A DNA stretch of 64,000 nt, taken from positions 62,365-126,364 of the forward strand of contig NZ_LMKV01000032.1 of assembly GCF_001421665.1 (NCBI RefSeq), written 5' to 3'. A program made the translations under genes and the position numbers. Each line of letters starts with the position of its first letter. Position 1 is the first letter of the stretch. The DNA comes from Sphingobium sp. Leaf26 (GTDB lineage Bacteria; Pseudomonadota; Alphaproteobacteria; Sphingomonadales; Sphingomonadaceae). Of the stretch, positions 1 through 8,390 are shown piece after piece. The notes below the pieces were generated by a model, which saw nothing but the letters and a program-made list of their open reading frames with translations, was not told where the DNA came from and made no database searches.

Positions 1-2
1 CG

Positions 3-1553
3 GCCACCGCCTTTGCCTTGCCCGGATGCGAAACGCCCACGGCCGGCAACAGCGGCGGCGCGGACATGGCGCTGGGCCACCGGCTGCGCGACGGCGCTTT
101 TCCAGAACCGGTCCGGGAAGAGTGCGTGCCCATCCTGATCGCGGGGGGCGGCGTTGCCGGCCTGACCGCCGGCTGGCGGCTGCGCGAGGCGGGCTATGAC
201 GATTTTCGCCTGATCGAGATGGAGCGGCAGCCCGGCGGCAATGCGCGCGGCGGCCGCAACGCCGTGTCGGCCTATCCGCTGGGTGCACATTATCTCCCCA
301 TCCCCAATCAGGAAGCGCGCGGCCTGCGCCATATGCTGCGGCAACTCGGCATGATCGTCGGCGATTCCGACGGAAAGCCGGTCTATGATCCGCTCCAACT
401 CTGCGCCGATTTACAGGAACGCGTGCTCTGGCAGGGCAAATGGCAGGAGGGACTGGTGCCGAAAACCGGCCTTTCGCCCAAGGACAAGGTCGACCTTGCT
501 GCCTTCGACCGCGCCATGGTCGATTTCTCCCGTCGCCGCGACGCAAAGGGACGGCCCGCCTTCGCCATTCCCATCGCCTATAGCGCGCAGGACGCTGACC
601 TGCTGGCGCTCGACCGGATCAGCTTCGCGCAGTGGCTCGACAAACAGGGCTGGACTTCGCCGGTGCTGCGCGCGCATGTCCGCTACGCCTGCCGCGATGA
701 CTATGGCACCGAACCGGCGGAGGTGTCCGCCTGGGCCGGCATCCATTATTTCGCCGGCCGGCGCGGCTTCGCGGCTGACGGCGCGGGCGACAATGAACTG
801 ACCTGGCCCGAAGGCAATGGCCGCCTCACCCGCCTGCTGGCCGAGCGACTGGGCGACCGCGTCGTCACGGGACAGGTCGCTTACCGCGCCAGGGCCGACG
901 CAGATGGCGCAAGCGTCGATGTCTTCGACGCCGCGCGCGGGACCAGCATCCGCTACCGCGCCGATGCCGTCATCCTCGCCACGCCGCATTTCATCGCGAG
1001 TCGCCTACTCGGCGAGAAGGCTGACGCCGATCACAGCTATGCCCCCTGGCTGATCGCCAATGTCACCGTCGATCGCGCGCCGGCCGGAAAGGGGAGCGCG
1101 CTCGCCTGGGACAATGTCTCGGCCAGCAGCGCCTCGCTCGGCTATGTCGTCGCCACCCACCAGAGCGCCTCGCGAGAAGGGCCGACGGTGCTGACCTGGT
1201 ACATGGCCCTGTCCGACATGCCGCCCGCCCATGCCCGCCGCCTGCTGGTCGAGCGGTCCGATGCCGATTGGCGGCGGCTGGTACGGGACGACCTGCTTGG
1301 CATGAACCCCGATCTGGACGGTGCGATCCGGTCGATCGACCTGTGGAAATGGGGCCATGCCATGATCCGGCCGACGCCCGGCTTCCTCTGGCAGGTCGCT
1401 CCGGCGCAGCGCGCCGCCATCCGGCCACCCTTCTTTCGCGCCCATTCCGACCTCACCGGCCTGTCGCTGTTCGAGGAAGCCCATTATCAGGGCATGGCCG
1501 CGGCGGAGGCGGCCCTGTCCTTGATCGGCCATGCCCATGAGACTTTGCTGTGA
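3..1553 (+). CDS. FAD-dependent amine-oxidase-like oxidoreductase (5' end outside window)
   Basis: The frame is open from the window edge, so the N-terminus is missing. The first visible residues, ATAFALPGC, look like the end of a signal peptide or lipobox, which suggests export; this is inference. A GGGVAGLTAG dinucleotide-binding loop follows near residue 45, then a PGGNA segment typical of flavin monoamine-oxidase-like enzymes that bind FAD. The stop overlaps the speD start (GTGA), so the two genes are probably co-transcribed. That pairing suggests a polyamine-linked oxidase, but the substrate cannot be read from the sequence. Confidence 0.75.
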   Translation, partial: ATAFALPGCETPTAGNSGGADMALGHRLRDGAFPEPVREECVPILIAGGGVAGLTAGWRLREAGYDDFRLIEMERQPGGNARGGRNAVSAYPLGAHYLPIPNQEARGLRHMLRQLGMIVGDSDGKPVYDPLQLCADLQERVLWQGKWQEGLVPKTGLSPKDKVDLAAFDRAMVDFSRRRDAKGRPAFAIPIAYSAQDADLLALDRISFAQWLDKQGWTSPVLRAHVRYACRDDYGTEPAEVSAWAGIHYFAGRRGFAADGAGDNELTWPEGNGRLTRLLAERLGDRVVTGQVAYRARADADGASVDVFDAARGTSIRYRADAVILATPHFIASRLLGEKADADHSYAPWLIANVTVDRAPAGKGSALAWDNVSASSASLGYVVATHQSASREGPTVLTWYMALSDMPPAHARRLLVERSDADWRRLVRDDLLGMNPDLDGAIRSIDLWKWGHAMIRPTPGFLWQVAPAQRAAIRPPFFRAHSDLTGLSLFEEAHYQGMAAAEAALSLIGHAHETLL

Positions 1554-1927
1554 AACCGCCCATGACCTATGACGGCCGGCATCTGCTGGCGGACCTTTAC
1601 GGTTGTCCCGTGCTGGACGATGTGGCCCTTATCGAATCCGCCCTGCGCGCCGCCGCGGAGAGCGCCGGGGCGAGCGTGATCGGCCTGCATCTCCACCATT
1701 TCGGCGAAGGGCAGGGCGTCACTGGCGTTGTATTGCTGGCCGAATCCCATATGTCGATTCATAGCTGGCCGGAACATGGCTATGCGGCGGTCGACATCTT
1801 CCTATGCGGCGCGCGGCATGACCCTGCCAAGGCGTTGCAAACGCTGATGGCCTATCTGCTCCCTGCCCACGTGAAGGAGAACGTCGTGCGGCGGGGCGAT
1901 CAATCGGAATTGCGACTAAACAATTAG
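1550..1927 (+). CDS. speD: S-adenosylmethionine decarboxylase proenzyme
   Basis: The protein makes decarboxylated SAM, the aminopropyl donor for spermidine synthesis. It is a short prokaryotic-type proenzyme of about 125 residues. The motif GRHLLADLYGC lies near the N-terminus and ESHMSIHSWPEHGYAAVD carries the self-cleavage site: Ser66 (counted from the GTG) would become the pyruvoyl group after cleavage between Glu and Ser. The start is GTG at 1550, overlapping the upstream stop, or ATG at 1562. The TAG stop is shared with the left edge of an IS element: TA is the target duplication and G is the first IS base. The protein therefore appears intact despite the insertion. Confidence 0.93.
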   Translation: MKPPMTYDGRHLLADLYGCPVLDDVALIESALRAAAESAGASVIGLHLHHFGEGQGVTGVVLLAESHMSIHSWPEHGYAAVDIFLCGARHDPAKALQTLMAYLLPAHVKENVVRRGDQSELRLNN

Positions 1928-2745
1928 GCGGGATGGACATTCAGGATTCCCAAGAGTGAAGATTGCTGATTCATAGGGTTCCGCGATTTGCGGAGGCTAT
2001 GATGGGTGTGAAGCGGTACGAACTGAGCGCGGCGCAATGGGCGCGGATCGCGCCGTTACTGCCGGGCGAGGTGAGCGATCCAGGCCGGACCTGGTCCGAT
2101 AGCCACCTGTTTGTGAACGGATTTTTGTGGGTGTTTCGGTCGGGGGCGCACTGGCGCTTCAGCCGCTTCAGCCGCTTCAGCCGCTGGTGCCGTGATGGAG
2201 TGTGGGAACGGGTATTCGACACACTCACAGCCGACCGGGACAAGACCTGTCTCATGCTCGACAGTACCATCGTTCGCGTCCACCAGCAGGCAGCGACCGG
2301 AAAAGGGCGGCAAGGATCAGGCGCTGGGGCGTTCCAGAGGTGGACTGACGACCAAGGTTCACATGCTGGCAGATACTTTGGGAAGGCCGCTGCGCTTCCA
2401 GATCACAGCGGGCCAGTTCCACGATAGCAAGGCTGCCGCAGACTTTCTGAAAGGACAAAGGGCCAAGGCCGCTCTCGCTGACAAAGCCCATGATAGCAAT
2501 GATCTACGCGCGCTGATCGCCGATATGAAAGGCGAGGCGGTGATCCCCTCCAAGCGGAACCGCAAAGTCTTCATCCCCCACGATGAAGCGGCCTGCAAGC
2601 ATCGCAATCAGATCGAGAGATGCTTTGGCCGCCTCAAGCATTTCAGGCGTTTCGCCACCCGATACGACCGCCGCACTATCCATTTCACCGGCTTCGTCCA
2701 TCTCGCCGCCGCCATGATATGGCTACGCTGAATGTCGATCCCGCC
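1927..2745 (+). mobile_element. IS5-family insertion sequence (IS427/IS1031-like), 819 bp
   Basis: The ends are 18-bp inverted repeats at 1927-1944 (GGCGGGATGGACATTCAG) and 2728-2745, matching at 17 of 18 positions. A TA dinucleotide sits directly outside both ends (1925-1926 and 2746-2747), consistent with the 2-bp target duplication of this IS group. The element carries one transposase in two frames and the transposase stop lies inside the right repeat. Removing the element and one TA restores a TAG stop for speD, so the insertion changed nothing in the SpeD protein. Confidence 0.9.
1999..2731 (+). pseudogene. IS5-family transposase, frameshifted and internally shortened
   Basis: The first frame reads MMGVKRYELSAAQWARI and continues to VHQQAATGKG near 2305. 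The second frame continues with KDQALGRSRGGLTTK to MIWLR and a stop at 2729-2731. The switch is a +1 shift at an AAAAGGGCGG run. It could be programmed, as in related two-frame IS5 elements, or a mutation. The region after GAHWR, which in relatives encodes about a dozen residues including a DLPE-like segment, is replaced by three copies of the 9-mer TTCAGCCGC (2158-2184, coding FSRFSRFSR). That change makes activity doubtful. An SD-like GGAGG precedes the ATG. Confidence 0.85.
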
Positions 2746-2910
2746 TAGTTTCCAACGGACGCCGCCTTTTCCCGCTACGCTCTGTTTACTGAGCAATTTC
2801 TGTGAATTGTCAAACAGGGCCGTACGAGTCGGGTGAAGGCACTACGGATATTCTTGGTAATCAAAGCACATTTTTCAAGAAAATATAAAGGGAGATCGGT
2901 CGAAGAGACT

Positions 2911-2938
2911 TTGCAATCGATTGTTGCAATCCTTTGCA
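2911..2938. promoter_or_regulatory. LacI-type operator pair upstream of the TonB receptor
   Basis: Two overlapping TTGCAATC-containing sites, at 2911-2925 and 2924-2938, lie about 70 bp before the receptor start. They match the TTGCAATCGTTTGTAAA sites at 9772-9811, so the LacI regulator at 7353 probably controls this promoter. The rest of 2748-3002 is AT-rich promoter DNA with no gene visible. Confidence 0.6.
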
Positions 2939-3002
2939 GAAACGTCCACTCCGTTCCTGTGAATAGGTCGCCGCAAACGGCGAATCGTTCAGGAGAGGTT
3001 GT

Positions 3003-5471
3003 ATGAAAAGATCGTCATATCTGTTTGCTACCGTTGCGCTGGTGGCAATTTCGTCGATTTCCGCATCGGCTCAGGACCTCGTCGCGAGCGTTCCTGCCGC
3101 TGACGAGCAAAACGGTAACAGCGATATCATCGTCACCGGAACATCGCGTCCCGAGCGTCGCCTTACGACCAGCATCTCGGTCAGCGCGCTCGACGCCACC
3201 CAGATTTCGCGCGCCGCGCCGCTCGGCAGCGCCGATCTGGTCCGCAACGTGCCGGGTTTGCGCTCCGAAGCATCGGGCGGCGAGGGTAACGCCAACATCG
3301 CCGTGCGCGGTCTGCCGGTCGCCAGCGGCGGCGCCAAGTTCGTCCAGTTCCAGGAAGACGGGCTTCCCGTCCTGAACTTCGGCGACATCGCCTTCGCCAC
3401 CGCCGACGCGTTCGTCCGCCCCGACAACAATATCCAGCGCGTCGAGGTCGTCCGGGGCGGTTCCGCTTCGACCTTCACCAGCAATGCGCCGGGCGCGATC
3501 ATCAACTTCATCAGCAAGGACGGCAAGACCGAAGGCGGAAGCATCTCGCTGACCAAGGGCATCGATTTCGATCGTACCCGCATCGACGCCGATTATGGCG
3601 CGCCGCTGGGCGACAATTGGAGCTTCCATGTCGGCGGCTTCTACCGCATCGGCGACGGGGTGAAAAAGATTGGCTACAACGCCGAAAATGGTGGCCAGAT
3701 CAAGGGCAACATCACGCGTACCTTCTCCAACGGCTTTCTGCGCCTGAACTTCAAATATCTGGATGACAAGGCGCCGGCCTATATCCCGGTTCCGATCCGC
3801 AACACCGGCACCAACAGCAACCCCAAGTTAAGCGCCTTTCCCAATTTCAATCCGAAGAAGGACCCGCTCCAGTCGCCCTATTTCCGGTCCGACCTGGCGA
3901 TCGGCGCGGATGGCAATCGTATCCGTACCGATGTGTCCGATGGCTATCGCACCAAGGTCCGCGGTATCGGCGGCGAGGCGTCGTTTGATCTCGGTAGCGG
4001 CTGGAAGGTCGACGACAAGTTCAACGTCGCCAAGAATTATGGTGGTTTCACCACGCCCTATGCGGCCAATGTCGCTCCGGCCGGTTCCTTCGTCACTTCG
4101 CTGGGCGGCGTCGGCGGGACGTTGCGCTACGCCAACGGCCCGAACGCGGGTCAGGTGATCGCCGATCCGTCCACGCTAAACGGTAACGGGTTGGCGACCA
4201 ACGCCCTGCTGTTCAACGTGACGCTGAACGACTTCACCAACGCCACCAATATCCTGACACTGTCGCGCGATATAGAAGGCGGCAATATCGGCACCGGTTC
4301 GATAACCTTCGGCTATTTCAAATCCTTCCAGTCGGTCGAGATGGACTGGCACTGGAACAGTTATCTTCAGGAAGTGAGCGGCAATCGCCCCGCCTTGCTG
4401 GACGTATACAACGCTGCCGGACAGCCGGTCACCCAGAACGGTCTGATCGCCTATGGCGAACCCGTGTTCGGCAACTGTTGCCAGCGCTATTATGACGTCG
4501 ATTACACGATCGACGCTCCCTATATCGCGGCGACGTGGAAGACCGGCCGGCTTAATCTGGACGGCAGCGTTCGGTTCAACAGTTCTAAGGCGGACGGAAC
4601 CTACGCCACCAACACGGGCCTTAGCGTTATTGACGTCAATCAGGATGGCATCATCCAAAACCCGGAACGCGCTGTTCCCGTGGTCAATCTGGCGGCGGCC
4701 AAGTCGGTCAATTATCGCAAGAACTATTTCACATGGTCTGTTGGTGCCAACTATGAAATCCAGGATGATCTGGCCCTGTTCGGCCGCGTCAGCCGTGGTG
4801 CGCGCTTCAACGCCGATCGCGTACTGTTCGGCGGCGGCGTGCGCGATGACGGCAGCATTGCCGACGAGATTGCGGTCAATTTCGTCAATCAGCAGGAAGC
4901 CGGAGTGAAGTTCCGTTCCGGCGGCATCTTCGCCAACGTCACTGCATTCCGCGCGACGACGGCCGAGGCGAACGAGATCATCATTCCGCAGCAGCGGGTG
5001 ATCAACAACAAATACCGCTCCTATGGCCTCGAATTGGAAGCCGGGTTCGATTATGGCATATTCCACCTGACCGGCGGCGCCACCTACACCCATGCCCGGA
5101 TCACCAAGAGTGAAGTGTCGCCAGCCCTGAACGGCAATACGCCCTACCGTCAGGCCGCGCTAATCTTCCAGGCGACGCCGTCCATCGTGTTGGATCGTTT
5201 CTCGATCGGCGCCAATGTCATCGGCACCACCTCGTCCTATGCGTCCGACGCCAACCAGCTGAAGATTCCGGGCTATGTGCTGACCGGCGCCTTTGCGTCC
5301 TATTCGATCACGCCGGATCTGCGGGTATCGGTGAATGCGCAGAATATCTTCAATGTGCTGGCAATCACGGAACTGGGGCAGTCGACCGATACGCTGCCGG
5401 CCAACGGCATCAACACGGCCCGCGCCTTCCCCGGCCGGAACATCAGTGCAACGGTCAGCTTCCAGTTCTGA
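3003..5471 (+). CDS. TonB-dependent outer-membrane receptor (oligosaccharide uptake candidate)
   Basis: The 822-residue protein has a signal peptide (about 1-23, ending SASA), a TonB-box-like DIIVTGTSRPE, then a plug domain (RNVPGLRSEASGGEG, VEVVRGGSASTF) and a beta-barrel ending in the terminal aromatic TVSFQF. It should import a substrate across the outer membrane using TonB energy. A good ribosome site (AGGAGAGG) precedes the ATG. The alpha-galactosidase gene starts 71 bp downstream and the LacI-type operators lie upstream, so alpha-galactosides such as raffinose are the likely cargo; that is inference from context. Confidence 0.9.
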   Translation: MKRSSYLFATVALVAISSISASAQDLVASVPAADEQNGNSDIIVTGTSRPERRLTTSISVSALDATQISRAAPLGSADLVRNVPGLRSEASGGEGNANIAVRGLPVASGGAKFVQFQEDGLPVLNFGDIAFATADAFVRPDNNIQRVEVVRGGSASTFTSNAPGAIINFISKDGKTEGGSISLTKGIDFDRTRIDADYGAPLGDNWSFHVGGFYRIGDGVKKIGYNAENGGQIKGNITRTFSNGFLRLNFKYLDDKAPAYIPVPIRNTGTNSNPKLSAFPNFNPKKDPLQSPYFRSDLAIGADGNRIRTDVSDGYRTKVRGIGGEASFDLGSGWKVDDKFNVAKNYGGFTTPYAANVAPAGSFVTSLGGVGGTLRYANGPNAGQVIADPSTLNGNGLATNALLFNVTLNDFTNATNILTLSRDIEGGNIGTGSITFGYFKSFQSVEMDWHWNSYLQEVSGNRPALLDVYNAAGQPVTQNGLIAYGEPVFGNCCQRYYDVDYTIDAPYIAATWKTGRLNLDGSVRFNSSKADGTYATNTGLSVIDVNQDGIIQNPERAVPVVNLAAAKSVNYRKNYFTWSVGANYEIQDDLALFGRVSRGARFNADRVLFGGGVRDDGSIADEIAVNFVNQQEAGVKFRSGGIFANVTAFRATTAEANEIIIPQQRVINNKYRSYGLELEAGFDYGIFHLTGGATYTHARITKSEVSPALNGNTPYRQAALIFQATPSIVLDRFSIGANVIGTTSSYASDANQLKIPGYVLTGAFASYSITPDLRVSVNAQNIFNVLAITELGQSTDTLPANGINTARAFPGRNISATVSFQF

Positions 5472-5542
5472 CCATAGCATCGGCTGGGCGTCCAGGTTGC
5501 CATGACCCGGATGCCCCCGCATAGTTGAAAAGAGTAAGAGCC

Positions 5543-7141
5543 ATGAGTTTGCGCACCACGTTCGCAATGATCGGCCTCGGCGTAGCCTGCCTGGCCCTCC
5601 CATCGGCGCTCTCGCCGCTGGTGGCGCAGCCGAAGGCAGACCATGCCGCCAGCCCGATGGTCGGGCTAGCAGGTCAGTGGCTGGTGGTGCCGCGCCGTAC
5701 GCCGGAATCGATCGCAATCGGGGGCATCCCCCGGTCCTTCATCCTTTCGGACGACGGCGCCAGCGTGACGGGCGCATTCCGGTTCAATGGCTGGGTCTAT
5801 CCGATCGCCAACATGGTTTCGCGCCCCGACGGGTTTGCCTTCGATCTGGAGGGGAAGCCGCCCTTTACGAAAATGCGGGCGGCGCTATCGAAGGACGGCA
5901 GATATCTGGACGTCTGGATCGGTGACGCGGTGGTCGGCGTCGCGCCGTTCCTGGCGCGGCGGGTGACGGTCAGGGAACTGGCAGCGGTCGAACGCGCCGC
6001 GCCCCGGCCCGACAATATGACCAAGCTGCCACTGCCGCCGCTGCGCGATCTGGGCGTCCAGAATCTGGCGCCGACCCCGCCGATGGGCTGGAACAGCTGG
6101 AACGTGTTTCGCGAAGCGGTAGACGAAAAGGCCGTGCGCGCCATGGCGGACGAACTTGTGTCCAGCGGCCTGCGCGACGCTGGCTATCGCTATGTCACGA
6201 TCGATGATGGCTGGCAGGGAACACGCGATGTCAGGGGCGTGCTGCACCCCAACGCCAAATTCCCCGACATGAAGGGGCTGGTCGATTATATCCACGCCCG
6301 CGGCCTTAAGGTCGGTATCTACAGTTCGCCCGGCCCCGTCACCTGCACCGGCTATGTCGGCAGCCACGGCCATGAGCGGCAGGATGCGAAGAGCTTTGCC
6401 GACTGGGGCATCGACCTGTTGAAATATGACTGGTGCAGCGCGTCCAGTATCTACGACACCAAGATTGAGATGCAGGCGCAATATCAGAAAATGGGCGCAG
6501 CCTTGCAGGCGACGGGTCGCGCCATCGTCTATAGCCTGTGCCAATATGGATTGTTCGATGTGGGTAGCTGGGGCAATGCCGTGGGCGGCCATCTGTGGCG
6601 GACCGGCGGCGACAGTATCGAGGGCGACTTGTGGCACGCGGTCGATTATCGTTTCGATCATAATGGTGATGCCGCGCACGCCGGTCCCAGCGCCTGGAAC
6701 GACGCCGACATGATGCTCGTCGGCATCGAAGGGCTGACGCTAGAGGAATACAAGACCCACTACACGCTGTGGACGATGGCCGCGTCGCCGATCATCCTGG
6801 GCAACGACCTGCGCGTGATGACGCCCGACGTTAAGGCGATCATCGCCAATCGGGAGGTGATCGCGGTCAATCAGGATCCCCTGGGCGTGCAGGGCAAAAA
6901 GATATCGCAGACCGGCAGGACGGAAGTGTGGAGCAAGAAGCTGGCCGATGGATCCACGGCCATCGCCTTGTTCAATCGCGGTACGACGCCGCAAGCGATG
7001 ACGCTGCGGTGGGGCGAGGCGGGTGCCATAGCGCAGCCCAAGCGATTGCGTGACCTGTGGCGCGGCGTCGATCTGCCGACCGCGGCGCCCTACGTGGCGA
7101 CCTTACCAGCTCATGGAGCCGTGCTGCTGCGCGCCTTCTGA
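5543..7141 (+). CDS. GH27 alpha-galactosidase, exported
   Basis: The enzyme hydrolyses alpha-galactosyl bonds, for example raffinose to galactose plus sucrose. A signal peptide covers about residues 1-28. The (beta/alpha)8 domain starts with TPPMGWNSWN near residue 176. KYDWC holds the nucleophile Asp near residue 295 and WNDADMM holds the acid/base Asp near residue 385. About 140 residues between the signal and the catalytic domain form an extra N-terminal module that I do not recognise (GQWLVVPRR, AFRFNGWVYPIAN). The ATG at 5543 follows an SD-like AAAAGAGTAAG; a TTG at 5525 is less likely. Export fits hydrolysis in the periplasm after receptor uptake. Confidence 0.92.
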   Translation: MSLRTTFAMIGLGVACLALPSALSPLVAQPKADHAASPMVGLAGQWLVVPRRTPESIAIGGIPRSFILSDDGASVTGAFRFNGWVYPIANMVSRPDGFAFDLEGKPPFTKMRAALSKDGRYLDVWIGDAVVGVAPFLARRVTVRELAAVERAAPRPDNMTKLPLPPLRDLGVQNLAPTPPMGWNSWNVFREAVDEKAVRAMADELVSSGLRDAGYRYVTIDDGWQGTRDVRGVLHPNAKFPDMKGLVDYIHARGLKVGIYSSPGPVTCTGYVGSHGHERQDAKSFADWGIDLLKYDWCSASSIYDTKIEMQAQYQKMGAALQATGRAIVYSLCQYGLFDVGSWGNAVGGHLWRTGGDSIEGDLWHAVDYRFDHNGDAAHAGPSAWNDADMMLVGIEGLTLEEYKTHYTLWTMAASPIILGNDLRVMTPDVKAIIANREVIAVNQDPLGVQGKKISQTGRTEVWSKKLADGSTAIALFNRGTTPQAMTLRWGEAGAIAQPKRLRDLWRGVDLPTAAPYVATLPAHGAVLLRAF

Positions 7142-7253
7142 CCCGATGCGGCCGTCCGAACGCATCGGATGATCGGAACGGTCGCTGTGGCGGCGTTGCG
7201 AAAGCGGCCATACGGTACGCTCTGACGGTTGCACTCGACGAAGCAAGCGTTGA

Positions 7254-7263
7254 TACAAACGAT
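7254..7263. promoter_or_regulatory. Possible LacI-type half operator upstream of the lacI-type gene
   Basis: TACAAACGAT is identical to the core of the reverse complement of TGCAATCGTTTGTAAA found at 9772 and 9795. It lies about 90 bp before the regulator start, which suggests autoregulation. The rest of 7142-7352 has no gene visible. Confidence 0.4.
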
Positions 7264-7352
7264 ATGACTAGAGATCCGACCCTGAGAGCCGCGTTGTCCC
7301 CTAATGATGGAACCGTCCGTCTTCCATCGCCTCCCCCCAGCGTCGTTTCGGT

Positions 7353-8375
7353 TTGAAAAGGCAGGTGCCCCTGGAACAGCCGGCCGCGTCTAGCCTGGCC
7401 GAACTGGCGAGAATTGCTGGCGTGTCAATTTCGACGGTGTCACGCTCACTGTCGGGCAATCCCAATATCGCCCGCGCCACCCGAGAGCGGATCGAGGCGC
7501 TGGCGCGGACGCACGGGTTTCAGATCAATCGCGCCGCGCGCAACCTGCGCCTGAAACGGACGGGCGCGATCGGCGTCGTGCTGCCGCTCGGGCATGAGAC
7601 GCAACAGCATCTGTCTGATCCCTTCTTCATGAGTCTGATCGGTCCGCTTGCCGACACGTTGACAGAACGTGGCTATGATCTGCTTTTGTCGCGGGTAATC
7701 CCGACCGAACCCGGTTGGTTGGACCACATGGTCGATGGCGGCCGAGTCGATGGCCTATTGCTGATTGGCCAGTCGGACCAGATTGACACGATCGAGCGGG
7801 TTGCTGCTCGTTACATGCCACTTGTGATCTGGGGCGCTGTCGTTGACGGCTATAGCCAGTTGACCGTGGGATCGGACAATGTCGCAGGAGGGCGGATTGC
7901 AACTGAGCATCTGCTCGCGCAGGGCCGCCGCAATCTGGCGTTTTTTGGCAATCCTGACGTACCCGAATTTGCTGCCCGACTGTCCGGTTTCCGCCAGGCC
8001 ATGGCGCGGGACGGACTGGGTGAAGGCCTTCTTCTTCCCGCGCATTTGACCACGGAAGCAGCTTATGAGGCAATCCGCACTTTTCTGGCGCAGAACCCGC
8101 CAATCGACGGCATTGTTGCCGCGTCGGACGTTATCGCCATGAGCGCGCTGCGCGCCTTGTCCGACGCTGGCTTGCATGTGCCCGATGATGTCGCAGTGGT
8201 CGGCTATGACGATGTCATGATCGCTGCACAGACGACCCCGCCGCTGACGACCATCCGGCAGGATGTGGCGCGAGGCGCCAGCCTGATGGTCGACCTTTTG
8301 TTCGAACGGATGTCGGGCGGCGCGGCCGCATCGGTCTGCATGACGCCCCAGCTTGTCCAACGCGCATCCGCCTGA
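7353..8375 (+). CDS. LacI-family transcriptional repressor of the sugar locus
   Basis: The 340-residue protein has an N-terminal helix-turn-helix (SSLAELARIAGVSISTVSRS, about residues 13-32) with the family ALxxxx-type hinge around GFQINRAARNLR, then a periplasmic-binding-protein-like sensor domain (GAIGVVLPLG, VVGYDDVMIAAQTTPPLTTI). It probably represses the flanking alpha-galactosidase, transporter and GH68 genes and releases on binding a sugar. The start is uncertain: TTG at 7353 has the longest frame and GTG at 7365 is an alternative. The gene converges with the transporter gene, and their last codons form one palindrome (8364-8390). Confidence 0.9.
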   Translation: MKRQVPLEQPAASSLAELARIAGVSISTVSRSLSGNPNIARATRERIEALARTHGFQINRAARNLRLKRTGAIGVVLPLGHETQQHLSDPFFMSLIGPLADTLTERGYDLLLSRVIPTEPGWLDHMVDGGRVDGLLLIGQSDQIDTIERVAARYMPLVIWGAVVDGYSQLTVGSDNVAGGRIATEHLLAQGRRNLAFFGNPDVPEFAARLSGFRQAMARDGLGEGLLLPAHLTTEAAYEAIRTFLAQNPPIDGIVAASDVIAMSALRALSDAGLHVPDDVAVVGYDDVMIAAQTTPPLTTIRQDVARGASLMVDLLFERMSGGAAASVCMTPQLVQRASA

Positions 8376-8390
8376 TCATCAGGCGGATGC
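8364..8390. terminator. Perfect 13-bp palindrome joining two convergent stop codons
   Basis: GCATCCGCCTGAT at 8364-8376 and its exact complement at 8378-8390 flank one central base. The palindrome contains the stop codons of both convergent genes, so both proteins end in ASA (RASA with the preceding codon). It can form a strong hairpin in either transcript and is probably a bidirectional terminator, although no long T-run follows. Confidence 0.65.
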
